From DCFW01 sp963790715 (GTDB lineage Bacteria; Bacteroidota; Bacteroidia; Bacteroidales; Bacteroidaceae), in contig CAWBPN010000011.1 of NCBI GenBank assembly GCA_963790715.1, forward strand, positions 62,001 to 126,000: a stretch of 64,000 nt of DNA. Reading direction: 5' to 3'. Shown here in pieces: positions 1 through 8,306 of the stretch (position 1 is its first letter; each line of letters starts with the position of its first letter). A program made the position numbers and the translations under genes. Under the pieces are notes generated by a model. It did not search any database and had not been told where the DNA came from. It saw nothing but the letters and a program-made list of their open reading frames with translations.

Positions 1-930
1 CTTTATTATATCACCCTGGTTACCCATACGGCGTTCATACTCTTTCATTGCCGCCTGTGAAGAGGCATAATTCTGCAATGCTCCATAGTAATTATCATCG
101 TAAGCGCCTTTGGATGCCGCTAACTGTTTCGTTTCTTCCTCATAATTTACAACCTTGTTTTTAATATTATAATTTGTAAGAGTATCTTCGTTGCCGCGTA
201 AGATGCTATCCATTCTGCTAACTTCCTCCTTAAAGAACTTTATAACCTCATCAGTTTGACCGAATCGCAACTGTTGATACTGCGCAATGAATTCTTTGTC
301 AAGAATATCCAGCGTGTTATATGCCACACCAGGGTCACTGCAGTCATACGTTATCCGTATCATGTCACTTTCGTTGATTCGCTCAACTTTTATCGTTTTC
401 AACGCATTTAAACTAAATAGCGGATGATAATAATACAACAAACCGTATATAAAGTTGTTCTTATTATTACTTTCGTAAGCCAACAAATTATTTACTGTTT
501 TATCTTCGCTTGATTTGTCAATCAATTGTAGGACATTTGAGTGGTCAAGGGGATGAGCGACCCTATTATATATCTCTCTATAATCAGCGGCTGTTATATA
601 TTTCGTATCCATATAAGGGTTACCGTTTATCATACAACGTGCGAACAATCTTATCGAAACGTTCCTCAATGTGGACTCCGATACAATTATATTTTCCAAA
701 TCTTCAATAAGGGAATTAGTCTGATCCGGATGTAACGATCCGTCGGTAGGAGAAGCCGCAGTGACATTATAACCGGTTATAATACCTGTATATACACCCG
801 AAGAGACTTCATATTCGCCTTGCATTCCTCTAGTCTTATATATCATATAAGCTGCAACAATTAATGGACATAAAATAAGCCACAAGCGAATTTTATATAT
901 AAATCGTAGAAATTGGGTAACGAACTTCAT
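1..930 (-). CDS. Wzz/GumC-like polysaccharide chain-length/export protein (partial)
   Basis: The reading frame opens at an ATG ending at 930 and runs off the left edge of the window after 310 codons without a stop. A basic N-terminus is followed by one membrane segment at about residues 14-29, then a long polar periplasmic region. The last visible part is helical and coiled-coil-like, rich in Glu, Lys and Gln. This is the layout of Wzz/GumC polysaccharide co-polymerases, whose C-terminal membrane segment would lie outside the window. Its start codon lies one base after the stop of the TolC-like gene, so the two are translationally coupled. It is the last visible gene of an exopolysaccharide operon with a sugar transferase. 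Family assignment rests on topology and context rather than a sharp motif. Confidence 0.7.
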   Translation of the reverse strand, partial: MKFVTQFLRFIYKIRLWLILCPLIVAAYMIYKTRGMQGEYEVSSGVYTGIITGYNVTAASPTDGSLHPDQTNSLIEDLENIIVSESTLRNVSIRLFARCMINGNPYMDTKYITAADYREIYNRVAHPLDHSNVLQLIDKSSEDKTVNNLLAYESNNKNNFIYGLLYYYHPLFSLNALKTIKVERINESDMIRITYDCSDPGVAYNTLDILDKEFIAQYQQLRFGQTDEVIKFFKEEVSRMDSILRGNEDTLTNYNIKNKVVNYEEETKQLAASKGAYDDNYYGALQNYASSQAAMKEYERRMGNQGDIIK

Positions 931-931
931 A

Positions 932-1699
932 TCATTTACTTTTAAAGATTTTTGTATTTGTCATTATTTCCAAATGGAATAACGACTTTATCAAAGTAGC
1001 TTTATCGGTTTCGTATTTGGTTAGCTCTTGCGAAAAACTTTGTTTTACAGGTACAATCTCTTCTATGGTTTTCTTACCTGTAATAAAATCCTGCTCAGCC
1101 ATCTTTGCCGCTGTTTTAGCAAATATATACGACTCGGCCTCCTGTTTCAAGACAGATAGTTCCAAATTAACGTCGGTATATGCATTTATAATATCTTCAC
1201 GTTCCTGATCAAGTTCCTGAAGTGTTTGTAAATGGGCGAACTCAATGTTCAATTCCTGACGCCTGATCCTCGGCTTCAAATCTAATAAGGTTGAAAGCCC
1301 CACGCTAAAAGATACTCCCACTATCCAGCTACTCGATTTGCCTGTGGTGGCAGCCGAAATGATAGGCGTCAATTTATCGGAATAAGAAGAATACATGGCT
1401 GAATTGCCATAATTGTAATTCGAACCAAAATTGAAAAATTCAGTCCATCCTCTCTTTTCCTTTTTAAGTATGCTCTCCTGTATCTTTTCCTGTACGTCAT
1501 ACGCCCGTATCTTCGGGCGAAGCCTAGCATTTGCTACTAGCACATTAATTGAAGGCATTTGCAATTTAATGAAATCATCAGGTGAATATGAGGTGAAATC
1601 ATCCAATGAAATATCATCATCTTGCGCTCGGCAAATTGAAGGTAAACATGTCATAAACAATACAACAAATAAAACAATATATCTCTTATTAGCTTTCAT
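932..1699 (-). CDS. TolC-like outer-membrane efflux protein of an exopolysaccharide operon
   Basis: This is a secreted protein of about 255 residues. A Sec signal peptide (hydrophobic core VLFVVLFMTCLP, cleavage after CRAQ) is followed by a region with an outer-membrane flavour and long helices such as LQTLQELDQEREDIINAYTDVNLELSVLKQEAESY. These helices resemble the periplasmic helices of TolC/OEP proteins, but the protein is much shorter than typical TolC (about 450) and holds roughly one repeat. An upstream in-frame ATG at 1723 would overlap the sugar transferase gene by 11 bp. I prefer the ATG at 1699 because it removes the overlap and gives a normal signal peptide. Its stop is 1 bp before the Wzz-like start. 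It probably forms or assists the outer-membrane exit for the polymer. Confidence 0.7.
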   Translation of the reverse strand: MKANKRYIVLFVVLFMTCLPSICRAQDDDISLDDFTSYSPDDFIKLQMPSINVLVANARLRPKIRAYDVQEKIQESILKKEKRGWTEFFNFGSNYNYGNSAMYSSYSDKLTPIISAATTGKSSSWIVGVSFSVGLSTLLDLKPRIRRQELNIEFAHLQTLQELDQEREDIINAYTDVNLELSVLKQEAESYIFAKTAAKMAEQDFITGKKTIEEIVPVKQSFSQELTKYETDKATLIKSLFHLEIMTNTKIFKSK

Positions 1700-1712
1700 A
1701 ATTTTATTTGCT

Positions 1713-2930
1713 TTATACTTCATCTTTTTGAATAAACGCAGTAAATGTCTTAAATATTATTTTTAAATCCAAACGAAATGAATAATTATTAGCATATTCT
1801 ATGTCCAACCCCTTTCGTTCTTCAGCCGACATTTTCCCTTTTTTGCCACGTTTCATCACTTGCCAAAGACCTGTCAATCCGGCAGGAGCCATAAAACGAT
1901 CTATGTAATCATCAGTAGTCAATAATTCTGCTTCATACAATGGTAACGGTCTATTTCCAACTATTGACATATCACCATTTAATATATTAAAGAACTGAGG
2001 TAATTCATCTATGCTATATTTACGAATAAATTTTCCTACTTTAGTAATACGAGGATCATTTTCTATTTTTATGAATGAATCGTTTTGAATTTCATTTTTC
2101 TTCTCTAAGAAATCATCTTCATTAATTATGAAATCATCCGAAACCAATATCGGTTGATCCGACGCCACCGAAGCTTTACCTATAGTATTATCATCTATCA
2201 ATAAGTTATTACCGTCAATCAACACTTTTTCATTAACTTCCTTTTTATGCAAGCTCCTATATTGATTCAAATCTTCATATTCTTTCAATTTTTGATCAGC
2301 ATCTTCATACATCGAACGGAATTTGAGAAAATAAAATACATGATAATTACTGCCCACTCTTTTTGATTTGTAAATAGCTCCTCCCTTACTCTCTATTTTT
2401 ATAGCTAATGCGGTGATAATAAATACTGGAGAAAATAAAATAATCACAATTAAGGAAAATAATATATCAAATGACCTTTTCCAAAACGGTAAATGATAGT
2501 CTTTTGATTTTACACCTATATTATTACGATGGCAACTTAAAACTTTCTCCTGTTTTTTCTCAATAAAATGCAATGTGTTTTCAATTTGAGCCTTATCTAA
2601 AAAAGAAGAAACGACATTAAAGATACCTAACCTTAAATATATAGCCTTTTCATTTTCCAATAACTCATCCGATATCAGGATTATTGAATATTTTACATTT
2701 TTATATTTATCTTCAAAATATACCTTTAGCATGTAAAGTTCTTTTTCATCACTCTCAATTCCACAAGAATCATAAAATATTATACAATATTTCTTATGTT
2801 TTTCCATAATGAAACCTTTTGCATAATTACCGACATCACAAAAAGATTTCACCTCATCATTAATAATATCCGAAAGAGACCTCTGAATACTTTTATTATG
2901 CCCTATATAAATATATGTATTGGTAAACAA
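1713..2930 (-). CDS. Polyprenyl-phosphate sugar-1-phosphate transferase with receiver-like N-terminus
   Basis: The C-terminal half is a bacterial sugar transferase (PF02397 type). It transfers a sugar-1-phosphate to undecaprenyl phosphate, the first step of exopolysaccharide or capsule repeat assembly. Visible marks are PFWKRSFDILFSL with one membrane segment, KFRSM, DPRITKVGKFIRKYSIDELPQ, GDMSIVGNRPLP and GLTGLWQV. The first 130 residues are not the usual four-helix membrane region but a soluble alpha/beta fold resembling a degenerate receiver domain (IIFYDS, SIILISDE, GIFNVVSSF). Between KFRSM and DPRITK there is an extended acidic insert. The start appears to be TTG at 2930: the frame closes five codons upstream and the first in-frame ATG would delete 41 residues. 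It lies 24 bp after the receiver gene. Confidence 0.88.
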   Translation of the reverse strand: MFTNTYIYIGHNKSIQRSLSDIINDEVKSFCDVGNYAKGFIMEKHKKYCIIFYDSCGIESDEKELYMLKVYFEDKYKNVKYSIILISDELLENEKAIYLRLGIFNVVSSFLDKAQIENTLHFIEKKQEKVLSCHRNNIGVKSKDYHLPFWKRSFDILFSLIVIILFSPVFIITALAIKIESKGGAIYKSKRVGSNYHVFYFLKFRSMYEDADQKLKEYEDLNQYRSLHKKEVNEKVLIDGNNLLIDDNTIGKASVASDQPILVSDDFIINEDDFLEKKNEIQNDSFIKIENDPRITKVGKFIRKYSIDELPQFFNILNGDMSIVGNRPLPLYEAELLTTDDYIDRFMAPAGLTGLWQVMKRGKKGKMSAEERKGLDIEYANNYSFRLDLKIIFKTFTAFIQKDEV

Positions 2931-2954
2931 TATAATAAATAATTAGTAATAATG

Positions 2955-3317
2955 TTATCCTATAACCTTCCTTATTCTAACCTTTAATTCCAATGGATTA
3001 AATGGTTTTACTATATAATCTACCGCGCCGTCATTCAACAAACGTATCCGTTCGGAAGTACTGTCTTCGGACGACAATATAATAACCGGTATATCTTTAA
3101 ACATTAAATTATTCTTCAGATAATGCAGAAGTTCCACCCCTGTCATATCCGACATTCGAATATCACTAATAATCAAGTCAGGCAAATTGCCGTCTTGCAA
3201 CCATGAAAGTGCAGTCAGGGGATTAGTAAAAGCAAGAATATTATAGTCATTCTTCAAATATGCTTCCACAACTTTCCCTATAGTACTTTTATCATCTATT
3301 AAAATAATACTTTTCAT
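2955..3317 (-). CDS. Stand-alone CheY-like response regulator receiver
   Basis: The protein has 120 residues and is a single receiver domain with no output domain. The phosphorylation site is intact: acidic pocket D8/D9, phospho-acceptor D52 (ISDIRM), S82 of the switch, and K104 in the VKPF motif. It is the first gene of the exopolysaccharide operon, with the sugar transferase starting 24 bp downstream. Because that transferase begins with a receiver-like domain, a direct regulatory contact between the two is possible, but this is inference. No histidine kinase is visible nearby, so the cognate kinase is unknown. Confidence 0.92.
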   Translation of the reverse strand: MKSIILIDDKSTIGKVVEAYLKNDYNILAFTNPLTALSWLQDGNLPDLIISDIRMSDMTGVELLHYLKNNLMFKDIPVIILSSEDSTSERIRLLNDGAVDYIVKPFNPLELKVRIRKVIG

Positions 3318-3431
3318 ATCTCATTTTTTAGAATCAAGAAATATATACATGCAAATTTTAGAATCTAAATCGTACACTAATAATGTGGCTAACCTTGATC
3401 TAAATCATAGTTAACGCAATCGTTTTAACTG

Positions 3432-3463
3432 CAAAGATATATTATTTTTTTATATAATAGCAA
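3432..3463 (-). promoter_or_regulatory. Predicted promoter of the exopolysaccharide operon
   Basis: On the minus strand TATCTTTG (3439-3432) matches the Bacteroidetes -7 element TAnnTTTG. A TTG lies 21 bp upstream (3463-3461). Transcription would begin near 3427, leaving about 110 nt of 5' UTR before the receiver gene. That leader contains two similar GATTTAGAT stretches with no clear structure. Confidence 0.6.
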
Positions 3464-3500
3464 TTATAATATTTTTTCTTACTTATATTTATTCATTTGT

Positions 3501-4277
3501 TTACCAACTACTACCGGCGCCGCCGCCGCCGCCGGAGCCGCCGCCGAAGTCACCACCCGAAACTCCGCCGCCATCACCGAAGCCTCCGCCGCCGAAACCA
3601 CCAAAGAAGAAACCTCCTCCAAGACCGCCGCCTCTTCGGTTACCGCCTCCTCCATTATTTAAACGCTTGATAATAAACATGACAAAGGCAACCACAACAA
3701 ATATGGAAAATATCAATCCGCCGGTACTCGGTCTATTATCATTTCCCAAATCGCCGTTTTTCATACTTCCATCTAATATTTTAGACGTCACTTTAATGCC
3801 GGCAAGCATTCCGTTGTTAACGTCATTATTTTTAAAATAAGGTATCATTACTCTTTGTTGGATACGCTTGCAGATAGCATCGGGCAAAACTCCTTCCAAT
3901 CCATACCCGGTTGCAAACTGGATATTATGTTTATCCATTACATATAATATAACCAGCCCGTTATTTTTCTTCTTTTCTCCCACGCCCCATTTCCGTAAAA
4001 GACTTAAAGCAAAATCAAAACTGTCTGCATCGCCGATGCTCGGAGCCATTGCAACAACTGTTTGAATACCTGTTTTCCGCTCCAATGCATATAAAACCGC
4101 ATTAATGGAGTCGGTGGCATCCTCAGAAAGGATGTTATACGGATCGGAAACATATAAGGTTTTATTTTGCAAATGGGTTTTAGGTAAATTATCTACCGTA
4201 ACTATCTGGAGTCCACCAGCGTTAAGCCTTAGGAATGAGACTAATAGCAATATTATTATTAGCGAATGCTTCTTCAT
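3501..4277 (-). CDS. TPM-domain protein (YgcG/Rhom39 type), membrane-anchored
   Basis: A signal peptide (LIIILLLVSFLRLNAG) precedes a TPM domain at about residues 35-175, seen in VSDPYNILSEDATDSINAVL, ETVVAMAPSI-like and NNGLVILYVMDKHNIQFATGYGLEGVLPD. A membrane segment (LIFSIFVVVAFVMFII) follows, and then a tail of almost pure Gly, Phe, Ser and Asp ending in GGGGGAGSSW. This is the common architecture of TPM proteins; the domain has been linked to photosystem II repair in plants and to acid phosphatase activity, but the role in Bacteroidota is unclear. The ATG at 4277 is the start; an adjacent upstream TTG is unlikely. It is a single gene diverging from rpsA. Confidence 0.85.
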   Translation of the reverse strand: MKKHSLIIILLLVSFLRLNAGGLQIVTVDNLPKTHLQNKTLYVSDPYNILSEDATDSINAVLYALERKTGIQTVVAMAPSIGDADSFDFALSLLRKWGVGEKKKNNGLVILYVMDKHNIQFATGYGLEGVLPDAICKRIQQRVMIPYFKNNDVNNGMLAGIKVTSKILDGSMKNGDLGNDNRPSTGGLIFSIFVVVAFVMFIIKRLNNGGGGNRRGGGLGGGFFFGGFGGGGFGDGGGVSGGDFGGGSGGGGGAGSSW

Positions 4278-4304
4278 CAAATAAATTATTTATATTTTCG
4301 GCGT

Positions 4305-4334
4305 CAAATATAAAAGATATTCCTTAATGCACAA
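4305..4334 (-). promoter_or_regulatory. Predicted promoter of the TPM gene
   Basis: TATATTTG on the minus strand (4312-4305) fits TAnnTTTG. A TTG sits 19 bp upstream (4334-4332). The start codon at 4277 would lie about 23 nt after the predicted transcript start. Confidence 0.55.
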
Positions 4335-4351
4335 TTTTTTTTGATAAATAG

Positions 4352-4382
4352 TTGAATAAAAAAAATATAAGTTATACCTTTG
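4352..4382 (+). promoter_or_regulatory. Predicted rpsA promoter
   Basis: TACCTTTG at 4375-4382 is a good -7 element and a TTG at 4352-4354 lies 20 bp upstream. The transcript would carry an AT-rich leader of about 55 nt before the rpsA ATG. No protein-binding structure is evident in the leader. Confidence 0.65.
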
Positions 4383-4441
4383 CGCGCGATTTATAAACAA
4401 TTATAATGTCTAACAATTAATTATTAACAAATTATTTATTA

Positions 4442-6226
4442 ATGGAAGATTACAAAGAAGTCAAACCCCTTGATAGTTTCAATTGGGATGAATTTGAAAA
4501 TGGTGCAGTAGAGACTGCTAAAAGCCATGATGAATTAGAGAAAACGTACGATGACACATTAAACAAAATCAGTGATCGAGAGGTTGTTGACGGTAAGGTG
4601 ATTGCTATCACAAAAAGAGAAGTCGTTGTTAATATCGGATTTAAATCGGATGGTATCATACCTCTTAATGAATTCCGTTACAACCCTGATCTGAAAGTCG
4701 GTGACACTGTTGAAGTTTACATCGAAAATCAAGAAGACAAAAAAGGACAATTGGTTCTCTCTCATCGTAAAGCCCGTGCAACACGCGCTTGGAATCGTGT
4801 TAACGAAGCTCTTGCAAACGAAGAGATTATCAAAGGCTTTATCAAATGCCGCACAAAGGGTGGTATGATTGTAGATGTATTCGGTATCGAAGCATTCTTA
4901 CCGGGTTCACAAATTGATGTAAAACCGATTCGTGATTATGATGTTTTCGTAGGCAAAACTATGGAATTCAAAATCGTAAAAATCAATCAGGAATACAAAA
5001 ATGTCGTTGTTTCTCACAAGGCTCTTATCGAAGCTGAATTAGAGCAACAAAAGAAAGAAATCATAAGCAAGCTAGAGAAAGGACAAGTACTTGAAGGTAC
5101 AGTTAAAAATATCACTTCTTATGGCGTATTTATTGATTTAGGTGGTGTTGACGGATTAATTCATATAACAGACTTAAGTTGGGGTCGTGTAAATGATCCT
5201 CACGAGATTGTTCAATTAGACCAAAAACTGAATGTTGTAATACTTGACTTCGATAATGAGAAGAAACGTATTGCTTTAGGTTTGAAACAACTTACTCCTC
5301 ATCCGTGGGATGCACTTGATCCTAACTTGAAAGTTGGAGATAAAATACACGGTAAAGTTGTTGTCATGGCCGATTACGGTGCTTTTGTTGAAATTGCTCC
5401 GGGTGTTGAAGGTCTAATCCACGTATCTGAAATGTCATGGTCACAACATCTTCGTTCAGCTCAAGACTTTATGAAAGTCGGTGATGAAGTAGATGCAGTC
5501 ATCCTTACATTGGACCGTGAAGAGCGCAAGATGTCATTAGGTATCAAGCAATTGAAGAAAGATCCTTGGGAAGACATCGAAGTTAAATATCCTGTCAATT
5601 CTAAGCATACTGCTAAAGTTCGTAACTTCACAAATTTCGGCGTATTCGTTGAAATAGAGGAAGGTGTTGACGGGTTAATTCATATTTCTGATTTAAGCTG
5701 GACAAAGAAAATCAAACATCCGTCTGAATTTACTTCAATCGGTGCAGACATTGATGTTATCGTATTGGAAATAGATAAAGAGAATCGTCGTTTGAGCTTA
5801 GGCCACAAACAACTTGAAGAGAATCCTTGGGATGTATTTGAAACTGTATTCACAGTAGGTTCGGTACATGAAGGAACTATCATTGAGATAATGGACAAAG
5901 GTGCTGTTGTTCAATTGCCTTACGGTGTTGAAGGGTTTGCAACTCCTAAACATTTGGTAAAGGAAGACGGTACACAAGCTCAATTGGATGAGAAATTACC
6001 ATTCAAAGTTATTGAATTCAACAAAGACGCCAAGAGAATCATTCTTTCTCACAGCCGTACGTTTGAAGAAGCCAAAGGTGGCAATAACAAAGATCACAAA
6101 ACATCAAGAAAACAAGGTAAAAAAGACGAAGTTGCAAACATTCAAAACCAAGCTGCTTCTACAACCCTTGGCGACATTGATGCTTTGGCAGAATTGAAAG
6201 AGAAAATGGAATCTGAAAAGAAATAA
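4442..6226 (+). CDS. rpsA: 30S ribosomal protein S1
   Basis: This 594-residue protein is made of six S1 RNA-binding repeats. The most regular copies contain the pattern GxVxxxxxxGxFVxxxGVDGLIHxSDLSW (about residues 210-280, 297-367 and 384-454), each followed by a linker ending in LGxKQL. The first two repeats are more divergent, as in other S1 proteins, where they anchor S1 to the small subunit while later repeats bind mRNA. An acidic N-terminus and a basic/acidic C-terminal tail complete it. The gene has its own promoter and a strong terminator, so it is monocistronic. Bacteroidota mRNAs have weak Shine-Dalgarno sites and are thought to lean on S1 for initiation. Confidence 0.97.
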   Translation: MEDYKEVKPLDSFNWDEFENGAVETAKSHDELEKTYDDTLNKISDREVVDGKVIAITKREVVVNIGFKSDGIIPLNEFRYNPDLKVGDTVEVYIENQEDKKGQLVLSHRKARATRAWNRVNEALANEEIIKGFIKCRTKGGMIVDVFGIEAFLPGSQIDVKPIRDYDVFVGKTMEFKIVKINQEYKNVVVSHKALIEAELEQQKKEIISKLEKGQVLEGTVKNITSYGVFIDLGGVDGLIHITDLSWGRVNDPHEIVQLDQKLNVVILDFDNEKKRIALGLKQLTPHPWDALDPNLKVGDKIHGKVVVMADYGAFVEIAPGVEGLIHVSEMSWSQHLRSAQDFMKVGDEVDAVILTLDREERKMSLGIKQLKKDPWEDIEVKYPVNSKHTAKVRNFTNFGVFVEIEEGVDGLIHISDLSWTKKIKHPSEFTSIGADIDVIVLEIDKENRRLSLGHKQLEENPWDVFETVFTVGSVHEGTIIEIMDKGAVVQLPYGVEGFATPKHLVKEDGTQAQLDEKLPFKVIEFNKDAKRIILSHSRTFEEAKGGNNKDHKTSRKQGKKDEVANIQNQAASTTLGDIDALAELKEKMESEKK

Positions 6227-6250
6227 TCTATTTTAGATAATATTCCACAT

Positions 6251-6286
6251 AGGGGATGTCAAAAAACATCCCCTTTTCTTTTTTAA
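6251..6286 (+). terminator. Rho-independent terminator after rpsA
   Basis: A 9-bp stem AGGGGATGT / ACATCCCCT (6251-6259 with 6266-6274) with a CAAAAA loop is followed by TTTTCTTTTTT. Confidence 0.9.
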
Positions 6287-6304
6287 ATTAAAAGGAAGAA
6301 CGAT

Positions 6305-7219
6305 ATGGAAACTTTTGAAATAAACATACTCGGATGCGGCTCGGCATTGCCTACATACAGACATCTGCCTTCGTCACAAATTGTCAATGTCAGAAATAAC
6401 TTGTTTCTTGTCGATTGCGGCGAGGGAACTCAATTGCAAATAAGACGCCAACAATTAAAATTTTCACGTATCGAACACATCTTTATATCACATTTGCATG
6501 GCGACCATTGTTTCGGATTACCCGGACTGGTATCCACTTTCGGATTATTAGGCCGTACCGCGGACTTGTACATTCACGGTCCCGAGAATATCGAAGCGGT
6601 AATGCAACCGATGTTAAGTTTCTTTTGTCAACACTTGCCGTATAAAATTGTATTTTGTTCTTTCAAAACCAACGAAACGACAAAAATATATGAAAACCGC
6701 GCAGTAGAAATATTTACAATTCCACTCAAACACCGTATACCATGTTGCGGGTTTCTATTCAGAGAAAAGCCGCTGAAAAGACACATATTACGTGATTGGA
6801 CAGACTTTTATCAAGTGCCTTTTTCATGGATGAACAGATTAAAAAACGGTGAAGACTACCAAAACCAAGACGGCAATGTTATTCCAAACAGTAAGCTAAC
6901 GGCAGCAGCAGACCGGTCGAGAAGTTATGCTTATTGCTCTGACACCGCTTATAATCAAGACATTATCAAAGAAATAAAAGAAGTTGACCTGCTTTATCAC
7001 GAAGCAACATTCTGTAATGAAGATAAAGACAGAGCGACAGAAACATTCCATTCAACAGCCGAAGAAGCAGCCAAAATTGCAAAAGCGGCAAAGGTGAAAA
7101 AGCTACTGATAGGCCATTATTCGGCACGTTACGATGACGAGAAAACATTGCTTAAAGAAGCCCGTGATGTTTTTCCACAAACTGAACCGGCATCTGAAGG
7201 ATTGACAATAAAGGTTTGA
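6305..7219 (+). CDS. rnz: Ribonuclease Z
   Basis: This is a metallo-beta-lactamase-fold endonuclease that trims the 3' end of tRNA precursors. The zinc motif H63-L-H65-G-D67-H68 is intact (SHLHGDHCFGLPG). It is supported by the N-terminal GCGSALPT and DCGEGTQLQIRR motifs, a downstream CSDTAY aspartate, HEATF and GHYSARY. The length of 304 residues is the usual short (dimeric) RNase Z form. An AAGGAAG sequence lies about 8 nt upstream of the ATG. The gene follows the rpsA terminator. I see no TAnnTTTG in the short gap, so its promoter is not resolved. Confidence 0.95.
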   Translation: METFEINILGCGSALPTYRHLPSSQIVNVRNNLFLVDCGEGTQLQIRRQQLKFSRIEHIFISHLHGDHCFGLPGLVSTFGLLGRTADLYIHGPENIEAVMQPMLSFFCQHLPYKIVFCSFKTNETTKIYENRAVEIFTIPLKHRIPCCGFLFREKPLKRHILRDWTDFYQVPFSWMNRLKNGEDYQNQDGNVIPNSKLTAAADRSRSYAYCSDTAYNQDIIKEIKEVDLLYHEATFCNEDKDRATETFHSTAEEAAKIAKAAKVKKLLIGHYSARYDDEKTLLKEARDVFPQTEPASEGLTIKV

Positions 7220-7233
7220 TTTTCCGTGATTTA

Positions 7234-7265
7234 TTTTGCTATAACAACAGAAGTGAGTATCTTTG
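7234..7265 (+). promoter_or_regulatory. Promoter deciding the start of the small T9SS-tail-like gene
   Basis: TATCTTTG at 7258-7265 and a TTTTG at 7234-7238 are 19 bp apart, an excellent match. Transcription would begin near 7270, so an apparent start at 7216 (overlapping rnz) cannot be used. The ATG codons at 7282 or 7297 are the real candidates. Confidence 0.65.
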
Positions 7266-7296
7266 CGACTGTTGTGAGAAAATGTATCGTCGAAAG

Positions 7297-7611
7297 ATGA
7301 AGAAGTTAATACCAATACTTTGTATATTATATATTTGTACTACAGGAATTGCAGCATCACCGCTGTTAAAAAAAATCCCTATAGAAGCATTTGAAACAAA
7401 GCCGGCATCCGTAATATTGACTGTTACGGAAAAGACGGTCAATGTAAAGAATGCTACAATCGGTTCCGACGTAGAAATATATAATATATTGGGAATAAGG
7501 GTTGCCGTCTATAAAATCGATTCATCCGATAAAACAATTACACTAAATTTGCCAAAAGGCTGGTATACACTTAAAGTTGACAATTTCATACGAAAGATGG
7601 CCATCAAATAA
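7297..7611 (+). CDS. Small secreted protein resembling a free T9SS type A sorting tail
   Basis: From the ATG at 7297 the product has 104 residues: a signal peptide (LIPILCILYICTTGIAA), a short linker, then a beta-strand domain. Its end (VEIYNILGIRVAVYKID, LPKGWYTLKVDN, MAIK) follows the pattern of Por-secretion C-terminal sorting domains: V-x-I-Y-x-x-x-G, then LPKGxYxLKV, then a final short strand. Normally such a tail is the last 70-80 residues of a large cargo protein; here there is almost no cargo. No type IX secretion gene is visible in the window. It precedes the LysE-type gene by 9 bp and may be cotranscribed. The function is unknown. The alternative start at 7282 adds five residues. 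Confidence 0.6.
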   Translation: MKKLIPILCILYICTTGIAASPLLKKIPIEAFETKPASVILTVTEKTVNVKNATIGSDVEIYNILGIRVAVYKIDSSDKTITLNLPKGWYTLKVDNFIRKMAIK

Positions 7612-7620
7612 GTCAATTAA

Positions 7621-8280
7621 ATGCTACAGACAGAAGTAATTACAATATTCAATATCCTTATAAAGGGGTTTATCATAGGCATTATCGTATCAGCGCCGTT
7701 AGGTCCTATCGGAATTTTATGCATACAAAGGACATTAAACAAGGGACGCTGGTATGGTTTGGTCACAGGTTTGGGAGCATCTCTAAGTGATATAATTTAC
7801 GCAGTACTTACCGGTTACGGCATGAGCTTCATTTCCGACTTTATTGAAAAGCATATCACATTGTTTCAATTGTCAGGTAGTGTCATGTTGTTCGTATTCG
7901 GTATTTACACGCTCAACAGCAACCCCGTCAAATCATTACGCCCGGTATCCACGGCCAAAGGAACATATTTCCATAATTATATCACATCATTTTTCGTCAA
8001 CTTATCCAATCCGCTAATCATATTTCTGTACATCGGACTATACGCGCGATTTGCATTTGCCGGCAAAAACCAGGTACTGTTCGAGCAAGTCAGCAGTTAC
8101 GTCGCCATAGCATTGGGAGCGCTTTGCTGGTGGTTCTTCATAACATTCGCAGTAAACAAGGTACGAAAAAGATTTAATTTGCGTGGCATTTGGATGATTA
8201 ATCGCGTAACCGGAACAATTGTCATTATTGTATCAATAATAGGATTTGTTTTCACCCTCATGGGTAAAAATATGTACTAA
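7621..8280 (+). CDS. LysE/RhtB-family amino-acid exporter
   Basis: A 219-residue integral membrane protein with about six hydrophobic segments. It opens with FIIGIIVSAPLGPIGILCIQRTLNKGRWYGLVTGLGASLSD, the typical LysE-family signature (PxGP near the first membrane span, then GxxxGLxxGLGAxxxD). Members export amino acids or related small molecules across the inner membrane. The substrate cannot be read from the sequence. It lies 9 bp after the small secreted gene and 26 bp before the DUF4924 gene, so the three probably share a transcript. Confidence 0.88.
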   Translation: MLQTEVITIFNILIKGFIIGIIVSAPLGPIGILCIQRTLNKGRWYGLVTGLGASLSDIIYAVLTGYGMSFISDFIEKHITLFQLSGSVMLFVFGIYTLNSNPVKSLRPVSTAKGTYFHNYITSFFVNLSNPLIIFLYIGLYARFAFAGKNQVLFEQVSSYVAIALGALCWWFFITFAVNKVRKRFNLRGIWMINRVTGTIVIIVSIIGFVFTLMGKNMY

Positions 8281-8306
8281 AATATTAATTAAAAGAGTTC
8301 TTAATC

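Noticed and set aside
7216..7296. Upstream start overlapping rnz for the small secreted protein
   Set aside because: A strong promoter lies inside this stretch, and the Cys-rich extension would disrupt the signal peptide.
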